This document shows, piece by piece, positions 62,207-64,000 of a stretch of DNA of 64,000 nucleotides; within the stretch, counting starts at the first letter, position 1; each line of letters opens with the position of its first letter. The DNA is from Isoetes taiwanensis (lineage: Eukaryota > Streptophyta > Lycopodiopsida > Isoetales > Isoetaceae), in contig JAJEKV010000058.1 of the NCBI GenBank assembly GCA_021234155.1, positions 6,756,992 to 6,820,991 on the forward strand, given 5' to 3'. The notes under the pieces were generated by a model that saw nothing but the letters and a program-made list of their open reading frames with translations, was not told where the DNA came from and searched no databases. The position numbers and the translations under genes are program-made.

Positions 62207-63007
62207 ATCTGATCATTAAAAGCAGTACCCACAGTTTACGAACAATGCAAGGGACAAACCGCCATCGATATTGTCGACATAAAAAGAGAAGGTGAGTGCA
62301 TGCATTCAATAAAGATCTGGCAGTCAAGGATCAAAAGAGTGTATGCATTCATCTACGAGTATTCAGGATGCATGTAGAGGCAAGCATGTGGTCATGCGCG
62401 ATGATGGGATCATCTTTAATGTTCCTTATGCCATGATTTAATGCCTATAGATTAAGTAAGCACGCATGAGTTGTAGAACAGAGATCATGGATAAGTGCAT
62501 GATAGAAACCACCTAGAGTCTACGGCTATTATAGAGGATAAGCCACATCCTACGCCAAGGGTGACGAAAGGTGTAGGCATTAGACATGCATTCATCTTAG
62601 GCATGGTAGGACACATCTCCACGGCCATTATGGGGGAAGCATCTTTCCCCTATGCTCTATATTTGGGGAAATGTTGCATTCATGTAGGTTAAAAAATAAA
62701 GGGGTGGACCCTTAGGAAACCACAATTTATTAATTAAACTAACGTGACATGCTACTTGGTGGGCCAATAGAAGCAATGGCAATAAGCGGATGGGAGCACA
62801 TCACAACATGAATAGGAATTAAACCATCATTCAATTAAATTGGGATTATGTCTTGATTTTGGGACAAATTTCATATTGCAAGTTTTTAGTAACTTGATAA
62901 AAGTCACAATATGTTAACATATAATCACACACCTTAATATAAATTCACACCTTAACTTCAAATTACAAAATCATATATCATGAAACTCAAGTAGTACACA
63001 ACTTTTA

Positions 63008-64000
63008 TTAACGTGATTGATACATAGTAATATTTTTTTTCATTTTTCCACCGGCATCCCCAAGGATATGAGAACCTTATTCCTTACATCCTGAGGTATT
63101 GTAACTCTCGCTGTTTTACTAGGAATAGTTTTTGGAGTCCACGAGTACAATACGGTTTCAATGTCTAGCCAAAGATCGGGATCACTAGGATTTCTCCTCC
63201 ACCTCTTTGTCCAACAATCGAATATCTTTCTTTATCGGTGACATTACTCAACCGATGTCTTTGGACACCACCATTCCAGCGCACCTTATTGAAGTTAACA
63301 TCACCTTCTTCTTTGCAAATATCCAGAGATAGTGTATCCCAACCACCTTTGGATAGGTCTCTAGATCAGTTGGTTTTACTACTACAAAATTGGTGGCACT
63401 CCACGTCGGTAGAAGGTTCATAACAATCCATGCCTAGATATTTTGGCCTATCCTTCTTAGGACCAACATAGTGTTTATCAGTTGAGGAGGAGCATATGCC
63501 TTCACAATGCTACTAATGGTACCATCATCTTAAATCAAGCACCGACTAATGTTTTCCACTTACTTTTAGGGAACCACCCTTCTTTCGGCTCTTCCGAGGA
63601 TGTGTCTACCTCATCCAACAAGTTGATCACCTTCTTCCAATAATCTATCAATGCACGATTAGTCTCATCTCGAATTAGTTTGCCAATGCTTGATGTAGTC
63701 ATTGATGCCATCCCTTAGTCAATCCCAATTGCTTGACTTCTTGGTTGATTTTAGAGCTTTTGGTTGACGGGAGGTATCATAGCCATTTGCATCCCCGTGC
63801 CAAATTTTTGCCCCACCTCTCCACTTCTCCTCACGAAGGTCTCATTTTCCATTGCATGATTGGAATCCCTTCTCTCACCCAAAAGTGAATTAAAGAGGTC
63901 TAGAATGACCTTCCATGTAGAGCATAACCATCCACAAAACTCTTCCAATCGGGGCACTTCTTCTATGATAGATCCTATAGGAGATGGATTTGTACATCCA
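63008..64000 (-). pseudogene. DUF7869-like C-terminal part, copy 2, cut by window end
   Basis: Counterpart of 29,928-30,920. Frames include ETNRALIDYWKKVINLLDEV, EPKEGWFPKSKWK and LLGERRDSNHAMENETF (63,751-63,957). The LDNC and HTHEDVD blocks would lie beyond the window end, as would the place where copy 1 carries the CACTA insertion. Confidence 0.6.

Larger units (their letters stand above)
55389..62708 (+). mobile_element. Ty3/gypsy chromovirus internal region, copy 2 (degenerate)
   Basis: Counterpart of 21,641-29,630. The possible polypurine tract is AAAAAATAAAGGGGTGG at 62,691-62,707. The protease-to-RT linker (59,565-59,735) is open and contains the MSPKKLGKYIKRDEATYIL block typical of gypsy elements. 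No 3' LTR was found between here and the window end. Confidence 0.8.
41693..64000. repeat. Segmental duplication, copy 2 (cut by window end)
   Basis: This is a direct, collinear copy of 8,391-30,920. Its left edge abuts a short ATTCTGC-rich tract (41,636-41,690). It is the better-read copy: the BAHD gene, the PBS, the LINE fragment and the integrase C-terminus all have longer open frames here. Copy-specific differences are a SINE insertion (about 55,416-55,832), a 14-unit AGAAT array, and about 100 bp near 42,180-42,290 missing from copy 1. Confidence 0.9.

Noticed and set aside
62708-64000. 3' LTR of the gypsy element
   Set aside because: No TGTGACG start and no similarity to 53,800-55,375; the interval instead reads as the DUF7869-like gene on the minus strand.

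Overview
This is nuclear DNA from a land plant with a large, repeat-rich genome. The evidence is a BAHD acyltransferase of the HCT-like kind, a Ty3/gypsy chromovirus with a plant-type primer binding site (TGGTATCAGAGC), a CACTA transposon, LINE and tRNA-derived SINE remains, and AT-rich spacers with many minisatellites. A fern or other seed-free plant is possible but cannot be decided from the sequence. The sequence reads like a long-read draft: nearly every coding region is broken by small frameshifts, so 'pseudogene' calls are partly provisional.

The dominant feature is a segment present twice in direct orientation. Copy 1 runs from 8,391 to at least 30,920. Copy 2 starts at 41,693 and is cut by the window end. 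The offset is about 33.3 kb, so the window probably shows one full tandem unit (8,391-41,692) and two thirds of the next. Retained haplotypes placed end to end are the main alternative.

Layout: 1-8,390 is unique DNA with a LINE reverse-transcriptase fragment near 3.3 kb and a coding-like stretch near 8 kb. Each duplicated segment then holds, in order: an ATAAATGCAAAG-type minisatellite, a minus-strand LINE fragment, a hypothetical plus-strand frame, possible minus-strand exons of an unknown gene, a BAHD acyltransferase gene, a second C-terminal BAHD fragment, a gypsy 5' LTR with PBS, degenerate gypsy pol (RT, RNase H, integrase, GPF module, chromodomain), and the 3' part of a minus-strand DUF7869-like gene.

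In copy 1 that DUF7869-like gene (39,513 down to 29,928) is split by a 6.6-kb CACTA-type element at 31,341-37,941. The element has inverted ends beginning CAC, a TCA target duplication, subterminal TGTGTAGTTTTT repeats, a large internal inverted repeat and a 1.2-kb 19-bp minisatellite. No transposase is recognisable in it. Upstream of the gene, 39.5-41.7 kb is low-complexity repeat DNA in which the duplication junction falls.

Copies 1 and 2 differ by copy-specific insertions (a SINE in copy 2, a 1-kb segment in copy 1), by microsatellite length, and by many small differences concentrated at CAG/CTG and CG sites. The last class looks more like methylation-linked base-calling error than mutation.
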